Source of the DNA: Ostrinia nubilalis
Taxonomy: Eukaryota > Arthropoda > Insecta > Lepidoptera > Crambidae
Direction: 5' to 3'
DNA length: 64,000 nucleotides
Assembly (NCBI RefSeq): GCF_963855985.1
Contig: NC_087117.1
Coordinates: forward strand, 3,297,001 to 3,361,000
Shown piece after piece: positions 39,024-50,860 of this stretch. Below the pieces are notes generated by a model, which was not told where the DNA came from, made no database searches, and worked only from the letters and a program-made list of their open reading frames with translations. Position 1 is the first letter of the stretch; each line of letters begins with the position of its first letter. A program made the position numbers and the translations under genes.

Positions 39024-41852
39024 TCATTTTATTTGGCCCATAGATAATTGTATCCAATGTGTTTGGATAGGACAGTCAGGACGTGCAATAATTGTCCTCA
39101 GAATGCTGTTGTTGCTGACCCTTATGCGGCGTAGCAGTGACGAGGCTTTTTTACGCATTATCGCTTGGAACCCGTCTGTCCGTGCGTCCGCGAACATTCC
39201 CGAGGCGCTGCAGAACCGCGGCAGCCTCAACAGCATTCTGAAGGCGTTGTTGTACTGCACGCGTAGCGCGCTGTAGGCTCGACGCGTATAACTCACCCAC
39301 AGACCACTCGAGTAAAAGGACTGACAAAAAGCCTTGAAAAGGGTAATCTTGACCTCCCCCGTACATCGAGCGAACCTACGTGCAAGCATATTGCTTCTTA
39401 CCGCCAGCGCCCTACGCTCTCTCTCAATGTCCTCATCATCATTTAAATTTGCAGTGACTATATGCCCAAGATATTTAAATTTTTCAACATTTTTCAATAT
39501 CGAACCATTCAGAGTTACTGGCGGCACATAACCTGGCGCACGCTTTCCCGCTTTAAATACAAGGATTTCACTTTTTTTGGCGTTGTACACCAAGCCATGG
39601 GCCGCCGCATACGTCTCACAGATAGAAACCAATTTTCTTAACCCACCAATAGAAGGGCTCAGCAGCACCATGTCATCAGCGTAGCTTAGGTTATTTACAC
39701 ACTGTCCGTCTATGTAACAGCCAATATGGATGCCACTGAGCTCCCCAATCAGCTGGTCAATGTAGAGGTTAAAAAGGGTAGGCGAGCTTAACCCACCCTG
39801 CCTCACTCCGCATTGAAGGGTATACTCATCTGAGAGTGCACCAGCCCACCTCACCTGGTTTTTTTGATGTTTATACCAAAATCTAAATAAATTAGTACAG
39901 TCTGCCGGCATACCAGCTCTCCCCAGTTTCTCCCATAGTAGGCCATAGTCTACCAGGTCGAAGGCTTTAGATAAGTCTAGGAAGCACGCATACACCGGCG
40001 TTTTTCTCTTTGTATAGTACTTGACAGTGTGCTTAAGGCTGAAAATGGCGCTTTCTGTGGACACACCTGGTTTAAAACCAAATTGCGCATCGCGAAGTTC
40101 CACATACTTTGCGAGACAGCCGTTAAGCAAACCGTCAAGTATCTTTGCAGCAGTGGTAGCAAGCGATATGGGCCGGTAATTACACTTGTCAGATGCGTCC
40201 CCCGTCTTATTTTTAACTATGGGTACTACAATTGTACGCATTAATGCTTCCGGCAAATAGGCATGTCCCAGACTAAAACCAAAAATCATTGCGAGTATAC
40301 GTGGTAGGTGTACCCCAGCATATTTAAAATGTTCTATACTGAGGCCATCGTGTCCGGGAGACTTCCCTTTTGTCATTTTTGCAATAACTTTGGCTATGTC
40401 TCTCGCCGAAAACTTAACCGATCTCCGAGACACAACGCCCTCAGCGCCCCCACCACAGTCCCGCGCAGATTCCAACGGTGACTTCACGGTAAAATGATCT
40501 TTAAAGATGTTTGCAATAGCCTTGAGATCATGTTCACTCTCTACGCTCACCGGGACACTTGGTTTCACATTTAATTTATTTGTGTTTTTCCAAAATTTTC
40601 CAAAATGTTTTCCCGATAGGTCCGAGGCTAGAGCATCCATTCTTATCTGATCTTGTCTGTTTTGACACCACTTTAGTTTATTTTTAAAACATTTTCTACT
40701 TTCTAACATTTCTTCATAAATAGTACCTGTAAACGGTTTTCCACATTCTACCCATATTTGAAATTTAAGTCGCGCTTCCCTATGTGAGTCTGCGACATAC
40801 CTATTCCACCCTGCTACATAACCATTCCTCCTAGGGCATTTGTCACGATACGTCAACGACGCAGCGTCAGATAATACGTGTATTACATCTTCATACATTT
40901 TATCAATTATCGCTCTGTGTTTGAGATTATTACAATATCCATCACAACATTGGCTCAGTTCTTTCGGAAAGTCAATATCCCTAAGTTTAGAATGACAGAT
41001 CTCATTATATTTTTGTATTTGGGAATTATGCCTTTCTCCCCACACTACTCTTTTTAAAACTTTGTGACTACACACAGGCAACACAATTTTAGGTTTTACC
41101 TCAAATAAATCACATTCAAGTACAAGTGGAAAGTGGTCTGACCAATACACATCATACTTTATATATACCTTTTTTATCGTTTTACTGGCAGATTCCGTGA
41201 CTAAACAATGGTCTAACCACCTTTCACTCCCATTAGCTTCACTAACAAAAGTATATGAATTTGAGTTTAACCCCAGAACATTAACATCTGAACACAACCA
41301 CTTTTGTTCAATACAAAAATTAATCATTTCATTGAAAAATAATTCATTAGGATGTGCATTAAAATCCCCCAGTATGTAAAAAGATTCGACACCCGAGTTC
41401 TCCTCCACTTCAATAATAGATCTTATCGCACTCAAACACTCCGTAAATATTGGTAAGTTTTCTTGAGAGTTAGTTGGCATGTAGACACTAAACACCACTA
41501 TAGATCGAGTACTTACAGTCATCCTAACGGCAGCAACCCGAACGTTGTCACAATCGATCACCGACACCGTATCAAACGCACTTTTTCGCCACAAGATACC
41601 TACACCGCCGTAAGGCCGCCCGCTGAGCAAACCAGCAGACGTATCCACCGCCGACGTGCCGGTACACCCGAAGCTCTCGTCCACAGTATTCAATAGCGGC
41701 AAGTCATGGGGTAACAACCATGTTTCCTGGAGGGCTATGATATCGCCAGATTTGCATAATGAACGAATCCCTTCTATGGACCGCTTAAAAGATTTGCAAT
41801 TAAAACTAATCAATTTATGTTGTAATTTCCTTTGATTTTTCTTTTCTGTCAT
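39024..41852 (-). CDS. LINE ORF2: endonuclease and reverse transcriptase (942 aa)
   Basis: N-terminal apurinic-type endonuclease (residues about 10-245: ISFNCKSFKRS, LQETW, YGGVGILWR, GDFNAHPNE, SDHFPLVLE), a linker, then a reverse transcriptase (about 480-800: KGKSPGHDGLS, SKAFDLVDYGLL, GVRQGGLSSP, catalytic SYADDM), and a C-terminal thumb/Cys-poor tail. No RNase H seen. It nicks target DNA and primes reverse transcription of its RNA. All key motifs are present and the frame is unbroken, so it could be active. The start at 41852 overlaps the end of ORF1 by 38 nt. Confidence 0.95.
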   Translation of the reverse strand: MTEKKNQRKLQHKLISFNCKSFKRSIEGIRSLCKSGDIIALQETWLLPHDLPLLNTVDESFGCTGTSAVDTSAGLLSGRPYGGVGILWRKSAFDTVSVIDCDNVRVAAVRMTVSTRSIVVFSVYMPTNSQENLPIFTECLSAIRSIIEVEENSGVESFYILGDFNAHPNELFFNEMINFCIEQKWLCSDVNVLGLNSNSYTFVSEANGSERWLDHCLVTESASKTIKKVYIKYDVYWSDHFPLVLECDLFEVKPKIVLPVCSHKVLKRVVWGERHNSQIQKYNEICHSKLRDIDFPKELSQCCDGYCNNLKHRAIIDKMYEDVIHVLSDAASLTYRDKCPRRNGYVAGWNRYVADSHREARLKFQIWVECGKPFTGTIYEEMLESRKCFKNKLKWCQNRQDQIRMDALASDLSGKHFGKFWKNTNKLNVKPSVPVSVESEHDLKAIANIFKDHFTVKSPLESARDCGGGAEGVVSRRSVKFSARDIAKVIAKMTKGKSPGHDGLSIEHFKYAGVHLPRILAMIFGFSLGHAYLPEALMRTIVVPIVKNKTGDASDKCNYRPISLATTAAKILDGLLNGCLAKYVELRDAQFGFKPGVSTESAIFSLKHTVKYYTKRKTPVYACFLDLSKAFDLVDYGLLWEKLGRAGMPADCTNLFRFWYKHQKNQVRWAGALSDEYTLQCGVRQGGLSSPTLFNLYIDQLIGELSGIHIGCYIDGQCVNNLSYADDMVLLSPSIGGLRKLVSICETYAAAHGLVYNAKKSEILVFKAGKRAPGYVPPVTLNGSILKNVEKFKYLGHIVTANLNDDEDIERERRALAVRSNMLARRFARCTGEVKITLFKAFCQSFYSSGLWVSYTRRAYSALRVQYNNAFRMLLRLPRFCSASGMFADARTDGFQAIMRKKASSLLRRIRVSNNSILRTIIARPDCPIQTHWIQLSMGQIK

Positions 41853-43104
41853 TATTGCCTAAGACTTTTGCCCGATTTTTATGTCCAAAGTTAACAAAAC
41901 GACGGTATGATACCCCATTTGGCCAAAACTCGTCATTCATAAATAAATCTAGTTTATGTTTAGGTACGTAGATTTTATACGAATCGTATTCCTTTATAGT
42001 TTTCATGTTCATTTTTTCTAAACTAACTCGAATGTTTGATTTCTTTTCAATGTAATCTATGATGTGACACACTGCCACCTCCTTCGAAACATTGTAAATA
42101 TAAATAGGAATATTTATCTCTGCCGCTTTAAAATTTTCATTAATTTCCGTCATAGCTTTGCCCGTTTGTCCAATAAAGCGATTTCTCAACTTCTTTTTTT
42201 GAACTACTTTCCATTCTTCACTATGGCCATATTCTTTCCACTCGCCGTTACGGACAATATCAGCCATCGATTTACGACCGGCCGCGGGCGCAGTGTGTCC
42301 GCTCTCTTGCGCCACGGCAGGCGGGAGGGAATGAATCATCACTGCGGGCCCTTGCGCATTCAAATCTCGCCGGCAGTTGCTCGGAGTGCTCGGCGCAGAC
42401 ACGAGCGCGCAGGTATCCTTTAGTTCGCTCGCGCTCGACTCGCTTTCAATGCTATGTGTTATAGGCGGTTGGAGACAGCTTTTTTGTTCGTTCGTGCTAC
42501 CCTCCGGTGAAATATGGTTGGGAACGCTTTGTGGTGATGTGATGGATTGCATAGGTGGTAATCCCATAGGGCCACTATCATAGTCATAGCTGCTCATAAG
42601 ACAAGCGCCTCTTTTCACGGCAACATTTTGATGAAAGTTGTTTACAATTGATGCCTCTTTTAGTGCGTTTATTTCCAGTTTCAGTGATTTAACTTCTTCA
42701 TTTAATGCGTAGCCTTCCTTAATCTGCTTGATATCGGTCTTTATTTTCACAATATCTTTTAAAAGACTAGTTACATCTACGTGGTCAAATGAAACCGGAG
42801 GTAATTTTTGCAACTCCCTGGCCACGAAGATTGGAATACTCTCTGGGTTTATATCCTTCAGCAAACATATGATGTCTTCAATCTCTCTTTGTGTTTTACC
42901 GTGATTCTTCCGAGTTTTCTTTTTCGATTTTGGAATCGAATCAAACAGTAAGTTTTTCGCTGTCGTAATTTCACTCTGTGAGAAAGCACTTGCACATATT
43001 AAACTAATGCTTTCTTCATCCATAACGTCTATTTTATTACACACAAAGGCAAGAACTTCATTTATAACTATATTGCATTTCGTACATTTCACTGTGTTAG
43101 ACAT
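41815..43104 (-). CDS. LINE ORF1 protein (about 429 aa)
   Basis: The frame stays open upstream to 43194, but that part reads into the host MITE. The likely start is the Met at 43104 (MSNTVKCTKCNIVINE). Visible: N-terminal CxxC pairs suggesting a small zinc-binding (PHD-like) fold, a basic patch KSKKKTRKNHGK, a probable coiled coil around residues 130-165 (IKTDIKQIKEG..EEVKSLKLEINALKEA), and a C-terminal domain with QKKKLRNRFIGQTGKA. As in other LINEs it probably binds the element RNA. Confidence 0.85.
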   Translation of the reverse strand: MSNTVKCTKCNIVINEVLAFVCNKIDVMDEESISLICASAFSQSEITTAKNLLFDSIPKSKKKTRKNHGKTQREIEDIICLLKDINPESIPIFVARELQKLPPVSFDHVDVTSLLKDIVKIKTDIKQIKEGYALNEEVKSLKLEINALKEASIVNNFHQNVAVKRGACLMSSYDYDSGPMGLPPMQSITSPQSVPNHISPEGSTNEQKSCLQPPITHSIESESSASELKDTCALVSAPSTPSNCRRDLNAQGPAVMIHSLPPAVAQESGHTAPAAGRKSMADIVRNGEWKEYGHSEEWKVVQKKKLRNRFIGQTGKAMTEINENFKAAEINIPIYIYNVSKEVAVCHIIDYIEKKSNIRVSLEKMNMKTIKEYDSYKIYVPKHKLDLFMNDEFWPNGVSYRRFVNFGHKNRAKVLGNNDRKEKSKEITT

Positions 43105-43260
43105 CTCGCTTCCGCAAACAGTTGCGACGACGACCGACGACAGACTGGACTGGTATTGCCATCTGGCGGATTTTTCATTCGCGAAAACCCTCATTGGAAT
43201 AAGATTGTGTTGTCAACTTTCTGGCCACTATGGGTGTCACGAACAATTTTACGCTGACTG

Positions 43261-44640
43261 TACTACACTGTATTACCATAGTGTTCACATAAATAAACTG
43301 CAGTTTTTTAAAATAAAATATAAAAGTGTACAGAATGTGTCAAATGGTTTAAAAAAAACTTATTACAATGTCATAAAAAATAAAACTAAACTTTTTTCGT
43401 TATTACATACTAAATTTCTTCTCACGCTGCTGTAATCTGGTTAACTTCTTGTTGTATTCTATTCATTAAAAAATAAGGTTCACGAAATATTTTTTCTCAA
43501 AAAGTTTGACCGTTAATCTTTTCTTTTACGTGTCCTTTACATTTTATCCCTAGTCCTTATACTATTCTAGTTCATCTTTAAGGTGATCTTTAAACTAATT
43601 TTATAGTCTTTGGTAACAACCCTACGATTTGGACACCTGTGTTGTGAAAGCATCTAAGTAAAATTTTCAAAAAACTGAACATTATCCTTTCTAATTTAAA
43701 TTGTTTGTCTTATTAATAAAATGCTGCCTCAAATGTTAGACATGACCTCTATTAAATTTAATATTAGTTAGATCACTAGCGGGTTTTGTAAAGATGTTAT
43801 ATGTATAATATTATTTTATTTAAACGATATACCGGGTGGTGTTATGTAATATTATAATTTAACAAAATCACAACGAGTTTTTTTAAATGTATTCCGACGA
43901 TAAATTATTATTTTTAATGTAGATACTTTAAAATTGGTTAAAGTTTTATTAATCTTGTTTTTAAAGTACACTGCCGATCGATTTTACCGCCATCTAGCGA
44001 GTCAAACTTGCTAGGTAAACGGTTTCATTACATAACACCTGCCTCTATAGCAAGGCCTGCACCTAAAATGGGCATTCCACTTTTTTTTACTTTTTGACGA
44101 AATGTTTCACTTGTTGTCATCGCATACATCCTGTTTTAAATCCTTTTTATGGAAATGTAATAAAATAATAACAACATTTTTAACATCACTTCTCAGTTGG
44201 TCACTTAATTACTTTTTTTTTGTAATTTAATTACATCTTGTAAAACTAATTACATTTCCATATTCCATGGTCAGATGTTCACGTTATTGATATATTTATA
44301 AATGTAATTATTAATGAAGCCGTTGTAATCAGTTGTAATTAAAATCTAAATGCATAGAGCACGTCCACTTTACTCGTAAGTACAATATAGATCTGTTATT
44401 TAAGTGTAATAAATATATACGTTGTTTCACTGTTACCATCCTTTTCTAAAGTGGCATGTGTGAGCGAGACGAACACTTAGAGCAACGAAGATTCTTGAGC
44501 ACATAGCGTAGGTGTTAAAAGATTTAAAAGCACTGTATTCAAACATACTATATTTTTCGATGGATGCTATTTAATATGTATTTTTAATAACTAAAGTTGT
44601 ATAATACCAGCTTTGTAGTAAATGTTTTTGTAATAAAATA
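43261..44640. other. AT-rich, nothing recognised
   Basis: No gene or clear repeat. Confidence 0.5.
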
Positions 44641-44642
44641 TA

Positions 44643-44905
44643 CAGGGTGTTAGGTAAATGGGTATATGAGCCGACACTAGCCCATGTTAACATGGTCATA
44701 TAAATGGTATGGTGAAGTCAGAAAATTGATATCTTCATTTTAATTATTTTAATTTTCATACAAATCGGATTTTATAAAATTTATTTTGTATGAAAATTTA
44801 AAAAAATTAAGTGATGATATCAAATTTCTGACTTCACCATACCATTTATATGACCATGTTAACAGGGCTAGTGTCGGCTCATATACCCATTTACCTAACA
44901 CCCTG
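44643..44905. mobile_element. foldback MITE, CAGGGTGTTAGGTAAATGGG ends
   Basis: 263 bp, almost fully self-complementary; TA at 44641-44642 and 44906-44907. A partial relative is at 20728. Confidence 0.92.
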
Positions 44906-45214
44906 TATAAAAAAGTAACAAATAAAGAACAAATAGCTTGCACCATAGATATGCACTACAGTTGTTGTTAAATTATATTATGTGTATACAGAGAATTGTG
45001 TGTATATGTATAAGTAATGTTGTTATAAAGTACGTATAATATACACCTCTAATACTTGTATACATTACACACAGTATAAATTTAGGTCACAAAATCTGTT
45101 AATTTAGTGTTTAAACAAGATCTTTCGTTGACTTTTCGAAAATTAGTCGACAATTTAACAATTAATAATTTAACAAAGTGTCAAGGCGTATAACGCATGT
45201 GCACTTTTTTACTG

Positions 45215-45515
45215 AGTCAAATAGATCGCGACACCCAAAGTATCCAAAAAGTTCAGCAACAAGTCTTTGTTACAATGAGGGTTTTCGCGATTGAAAAATC
45301 CGCCAGATGGCAATACGTAGACGGGAGGTCCAAATGCTGCATGATTGGTGGATTTTGAATATCTGTCAATGTCATGTCAAAAATAACCAATCATGCAGCA
45401 TTTGGACCTCGCGTCTACGTATTGCCATCTGGCGGATTTTTCAATCGCGAAAACCCTCATTGGAATAAGGTTGTGTTTTCAACTTTTTGACCACAAAAGT
45501 GCTCGATTTAAAACA
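45215..45515. mobile_element. mariner-like MITE, long form, uninterrupted
   Basis: Foldback with inner arms AATCCGCCAGATGGCAATAC and inverse; outer ends decayed. Confidence 0.8.
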
Positions 45516-45882
45516 TTCCTACCGTTATCATTGCATTTTTGTTTTATTAAAAAATACAGTGTTTGTGGACATAAGAAATTTTCTGTAACTTCTAACAATT
45601 TTACGAACAAATTCTCTTTATTTATGTATGTATGATACAATCTGTGTCTCGATGGATTGCTTTTAAATGTTTATAGGCTAAAAAGGCCCCTAAGTTGTAA
45701 GTTATCTAATTTATTGGTATATTTGTGAAATGGTTGGTATATGTAAATAATTGAAAATTGTCAACTAATTTGAATATATTTTTTTATTTACTGTATTTTT
45801 GTGTTTTATTCTGCTAATATAATAAATGTATCGTATCGTTGCCTCACCAGATGGCGCCACAATGAGGGCTATCGTTTTTATA

Positions 45883-46196
45883 CAGGGTGTCCCAAAAAAA
45901 AAGCCGAAGCCCAGAGATAGAGCATCACTAGGGCTACCCAAATCACCCCCATGTATGTTCCGCGATTTTCGATTGGTTTTGAATTGTGATTATTTTAAAT
46001 TTCTGTGCTTAGGTACTTTTGGTCCCTGTGGCGCGAATAGTTAAAGTACATGCCATGATTTTTTTATTATTGTCAGATGAATACTAGGCCTAGCTGATTT
46101 AGAAGTATTCATATTCATAACACGAATTTGAGGTAGCCCCCCTAGTGATGTTCTACCTCTGGGCTTTGGCTTGACACTACTTTTTGGGACACCCTG
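45883..46196. mobile_element. MITE, CAGGGTGTCCCAAAAA ends
   Basis: Terminal and subterminal inverted repeats (GCCGAAGCCCAGAGATAGAG-like arms), TA outside both ends. Confidence 0.88.
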
Positions 46197-46280
46197 TATA
46201 CAGTTAACAGTTGGTACCACTCACTAGCGATTGATTGACCCATGACTACTCTACAGTGGCGCCATAATTAAATTGGTATA

Positions 46281-47019
46281 GCCTGACCAGGAACATAAAA
46301 ACCCTCGCCATGTTGCGGAAAACTAATGGTACTAATTTCTTTTAATGGCAACAGTAACTGAAAACTTCATTGACATGTCACCTTGCATGTCAGTCTATTG
46401 CTGTCAAAGTGTAAACAAAGTTTATTTTAAATGTGCGCAATTGGTTTTATGAATTAAATTGCTAAAATATTTTTATAGTCGTGAAAGAAAAGTGGTTCAC
46501 AATGTGTTAAAGTATTTGTCGAAGAGAAATACTAAGGGTTTGGACAATATTTTCATTGAATAATGTTTCCGACAAAGGTTGTCAAATTGACTGACATGTT
46601 TATCGTATAGTACAGTCCACTATGAAAATTAGCTGTGGTTTGTTTTAATTACCTATTTTAAAATTTTTTGTCACTTTCTAAGTGTTGAATTTTATGGGAT
46701 TGGGAAAGAAGTACCGAGTTTGAAGCGTTCATGAGCAGACATTGCAGTTGAATATTCAAGTTCTGAATTTGATTATTGATGAATAATAAAATAAATTCTA
46801 CTAGCTCGATTGATGGTTTCATATAATTTATTTAAATCAGGTTACCTATAATAATATTTTTTCGTTAATTTATGAAAATATCAAATTAGCCCGTAATCCT
46901 GAATCCTGATACATAAAGTTAGCCTATTAATTTAACACAGGTACGACTGTACTCAGTGTTGCACTATCAAATGCAATTGACGCGCCACTATGCCAGGGTT
47001 TTTATGTTCCTGGTCAGGC
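46281..47019. mobile_element. 739-bp element, GCCTGACCAGGAACATAAAA ends
   Basis: Terminal inverted repeats of about 28 bp with TA outside (46279-46280, 47020-47021). No coding frame seen. Confidence 0.82.
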
Positions 47020-47100
47020 TATAATAATCCTCTTACCGCTTCAGCGCTCACCAGTTGGCGCCACTGTCTACGTCACTAGCAAGAGACAGCGACCTTACTC

Positions 47101-47310
47101 TATGTATAGATCGTTTCATCCACGAAGACGCGCCCCACCACTTTTTGGTCTCGGTCGCGCGGGGTGCGGGGTTTGATCCGAGCAATCCGAGGGTCATTAT
47201 TGTAGTGTGCGTGTGCACTCATGGATGATTTAGCGTGTACCGATAACACTCAAACATTAGCGGAAGAATGGTGTGGGCGCGTCTTCGTGGACGAAACGAT
47301 CTATACATTA
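47101..47310. repeat. foldback MITE, GTATAGATCGTTTC arms
   Basis: Arms continue through CCACGAAGACGCGCCC and inverse. Confidence 0.8.
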
Positions 47311-48184
47311 GGGTACAAATCGAGGAAATAATAAGAATTGATTCTTTTATAATTTTTATTGAATTTCTTAACAGATAGCATCTCGACAGTGGAGGAGGCG
47401 CCAACGTTCACAAACTAGGCTCCTAAAATCAGATAGGCACGTAACACTGTCCTAAATAATTTAAATTATACCATAACATACTGAAACTATTCTAAAAAAC
47501 CAATAACAATGCCGCAGTATGGGTGAAATTTTTATTGTTTACTAACCTAAATATTATTACGATATTTATTTAAATTTAAAACAAAACTAATGAGAGTATT
47601 ATTTGTAGAAGTTCTGTTCAATATAAAAACAGCTTTTGCAATTTAAAAAGTCTTCAATTTAAAAAAAAAATGAAAATTTTGGATTATGACTTTTTCAGCA
47701 AAAAAAGTTTAACAATTTTTATGGTTTTAAAAACTGGCTTGAAGGGTTTAGTAAATTGTTACATATTCTTAAAAAATAGAATACAAATCGCATGCGAAAT
47801 CGATCAAATTGTATACAGTTTGTGCAGAATTTCACCCGAATTATAAATTGAATACTTCAATAATATGGTGTTAACGTATGAAATAGTCTTTATATTATTG
47901 TTCAATGTCTTTATATTACAAAACGAAGCTCTAGATTTTGAGTACCATTCAAGCCAGTTCTTAGAGAACTTTTCCATCCAATTAAAATGGCAAAACAGTA
48001 TACGACCCGCATCACAGAATGACATTCAAACATGAGTCTACCACTCAAAATCAAGAAGTAAGGCTGAGATTTCTTTATTGGAAAAGGATATTGTTATGTA
48101 GCTGGTGACGTCAGTACGTTTTCACAATTTCAAAACAACAAATGCTAAAACAGTTGATTACAAATTAATTTAATTTTGAATACT
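47311..48184. other. AT-rich, nothing recognised
   Basis: No gene or repeat recognised. Confidence 0.5.
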
Positions 48185-48597
48185 CTTCACCGAACTGGTT
48201 TTCTCTCCGACTCCTTCCGTCTCCAGGCCATTAGGCTCTGGAACTCTCTGCCTGAAGAGACCAGGCAAGCGTCTAGTAAGTTTTCTTTTAAAAAATCTGT
48301 CCATAATCACTTCCTCAAAATGATCTCATCTTCATGAATTGTAATTTCAGTTTAACTCAATCATCTATTTTATGTATGTATTTATTTATTATATAACTTA
48401 TTTTATATATTATTTATGTATGTAGCATATTTGTATTTGTTTTTGTTTTTCTTTCCTGCACTAGAAGTACCGCCAAACAAATTTCTTTTCTGCTCAACCC
48501 AAAGGTAAACTGGTCGAGAATGCTTTAGTGCATTAAGTTCGCCTTATGTTCAAATTTACTTTGGCATAAAAGTTTAAATAAATAAATAAATAAATAC
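48185..48597 (+). mobile_element. Jockey/CR1-type LINE 3' end
   Basis: About 48192-48337 encodes the conserved RT C-terminus SDSFRLQAIRLWNSLPEETR..FKKSVHNHF, stop, then 3'UTR and an (AAAT)n tail. Confidence 0.82.
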
Positions 48598-49275
48598 CAG
48601 TGTGGGTTCTCTTAGAAAAGATGTGCACAAACTTTAAATGGTATCAAATAGCCATTTTCAGCCAATCGCAAGTTTCAATTTATGCTTGGGTTAGAATCGA
48701 GTTTGAACATCGTTTTGCAATACGAGTTCGACATAATCGAATTTTAACTAAAAATACATGAGTTCTTTCGGCTAATACAAGTAAAAAATACTAACAATCA
48801 AAAACTCGATAAATTGATCCTAATAAATAAAAAACTTATAAACCTATGAGTCGATAACAATTACTTAAATTACTTTGACTGTGGTCTAGTGTGTTTTTAA
48901 AACGACTCAAATTTCTCTAAAATAATTTTTCTATTAACTTTTTTCTGTTGGATTTCCTTAATATGTTTGAAAAAAAAAACGTGTTGATAGTTTAAAATAA
49001 AGCGTCCAGAGCAGTCTGGTGAAGCCTTTATTCATGGAATAATGAAAATTCGTTAAAAGGTGTAAAAAATTAAAAGAAAATTATAAAAGGAGTTTAGCAA
49101 TTTTTTTGTCATTATTAATACACACTCGACCACAGTCTCTAGTCAACTAAAGACCGGACATGTCTTCACTAAATAAAGCTATTTATTATATTCGGACCTA
49201 TTTTATTAGTTAACTTCATAAAGAGCGATTCTTTTACTTATTTATTCAGTACTTTTATATTATTTTCTTCAATTT
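48598..49275. other. AT-rich, nothing recognised
   Basis: No gene or repeat recognised. Confidence 0.5.
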
Positions 49276-49461
49276 CTAAGCCCGGTCTGTAAGCACGTAG
49301 AATTTTGTCCAATGACCCCGAGTTACCCATCCTTATCGCTCGCGAGTAGTTTTATTGCTGTCGCGACTGTGCGACGGGCGTCCGCAGTGAGTGTGCGAGC
49401 GCGACAGCAACATAGCTTGGGGCCATTGGACAAAATTCTACGTGCTCGCAGACCAGACTAT
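49276..49461. repeat. palindromic MITE family P, copy 6 (arm deletion)
   Basis: Left arm complete; the right arm lacks the ATTACGCGCGAGCGATAAGG part. The only copy outside ATPCL. Confidence 0.88.
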
Positions 49462-50858
49462 AGTATCTGAACTTTGCCTAAAATTTATGCCTATTGGTAT
49501 GTTAATTCTCGTTCTAGTAGTAGAACTGTTATGGCTTGTTTTTTTAATACTTTTATTGTTATTAAATGGGATCAACTTAAACTAAGCTCTGCCCATTTTA
49601 TAACACTTATACACTACCTAATTTTGAATAACTTTGCAATAGAATCACTCAAATGAAGTAAACTTATAGAATAGGTCACTGTAATCAAGATATATTTTTA
49701 TTCACGAAACTCAAGGCGCTTTCAGATTAGAGAATCGATTTCTTTTAACGTCCCTAATTTGAAGGTACCTTGGGTCATAAAAAAACCTAAAAAATAACTT
49801 AAAAACAAAAGGAAATTTGGTATGAGACATCCAATTGAAGTTTGGATAAATTATTTATAATACAACACGACGCTAGGGTGGGCCATCTACACATACGTTT
49901 TCAGTATTTTTAATGTTACACTGTATGACTGTATTGAGTTTATCTAAAAATAAATCTATTTATCCAACAGAAATAAGAATTAAGAATGATTGTGTTTAGA
50001 AAATTAATTTTATTTAAGTAATTTGATTTGATTTTGCCCCCAAAAAAATAAAAGATTTTTGGTAATAAATAGGTATTTCGAACATTTCTCCACCACAAAA
50101 CCAATGCATTCATTCAATAAATTTTCTACTCATGACACATAACTTGCCTTTAAAATTTAACATAACATAGGCCCGAGATTTTAAAACTTATGATAACGCA
50201 CTTAAAAATTACAATAACATAAAAATTACATTTTACAATCTCCCCACGCATTATGACAATTAAAAATAAAGTTACAAAATTGAACATACCTAAATTCTTT
50301 CATATATTGACGTCATAATGACGTATCTTATTGTATGAGTAAAGTTTTGGTTTAAATCTTTTTTTATCACTATTGTAAGATAGATGTTTTCATTTAACTT
50401 TTAAATGTATTATGTCGAAATAAAATCGCTAAAATAAATGCAAAATCATTTTTCAGATGGCGGTTAAAATTTTTAAAATTATTTTGACGTCAATATATGA
50501 AACGCCTACCCTTAACAAAAAGAAATTTCTTACACAGGAACGAGAGAGTATATTGTATAAATATATTTCTTTTATGTGTATCTACATTATGTATGTATAA
50601 CCTATGTATATAATTTAACTCATACAGTGACGGTTTTCATCGATTCGACCTGATTATATTAATTTATATTTTATACAAATATAATTAATGTTTACTAAAC
50701 TACGTTAAGTCTAAACTATACATTAATATGCTGATATATTAATTTTAATATACAGTTTATAAGTGTAAGAATATAATATGGAAATGTGGGTTTTGTTACA
50801 TATCTTAAGCTACTTTGGTTCTAAATATAAATTTAGACTTTCACACTTTAGGTAGGTA
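49462..50858. other. AT-rich, nothing recognised
   Basis: No gene or repeat recognised. Confidence 0.5.
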
Positions 50859-50860
50859 TA

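Larger units (their letters stand above)
38900..43152 (-). mobile_element. full-length CR1/Jockey-group LINE
   Basis: About 4.25 kb on the minus strand with two intact ORFs, a (TTA)n-type 3' tail (38900-38925) and a GTATT duplication (38895-38899, 43153-43157). The target site can be read from the related empty MITE at 45215. The exact clade is not assigned. Confidence 0.88.
38680..43260. mobile_element. mariner-like MITE, long form, split by a LINE
   Basis: Ends CAGTCAGCGTC (38680) and GACGCTGACTG-like (43260), TA outside both. The halves 38680-38899 and 43153-43260 align with the uninterrupted copy at 45215-45515. Confidence 0.85.
45826..47100. repeat. nested set of three MITEs
   Basis: An outer element of the ATGAGGGCTATCGTTTTTA type (compare 56797-57014) is split by 45883-46196 and by 46281-47019, listed separately. 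Confidence 0.65.
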
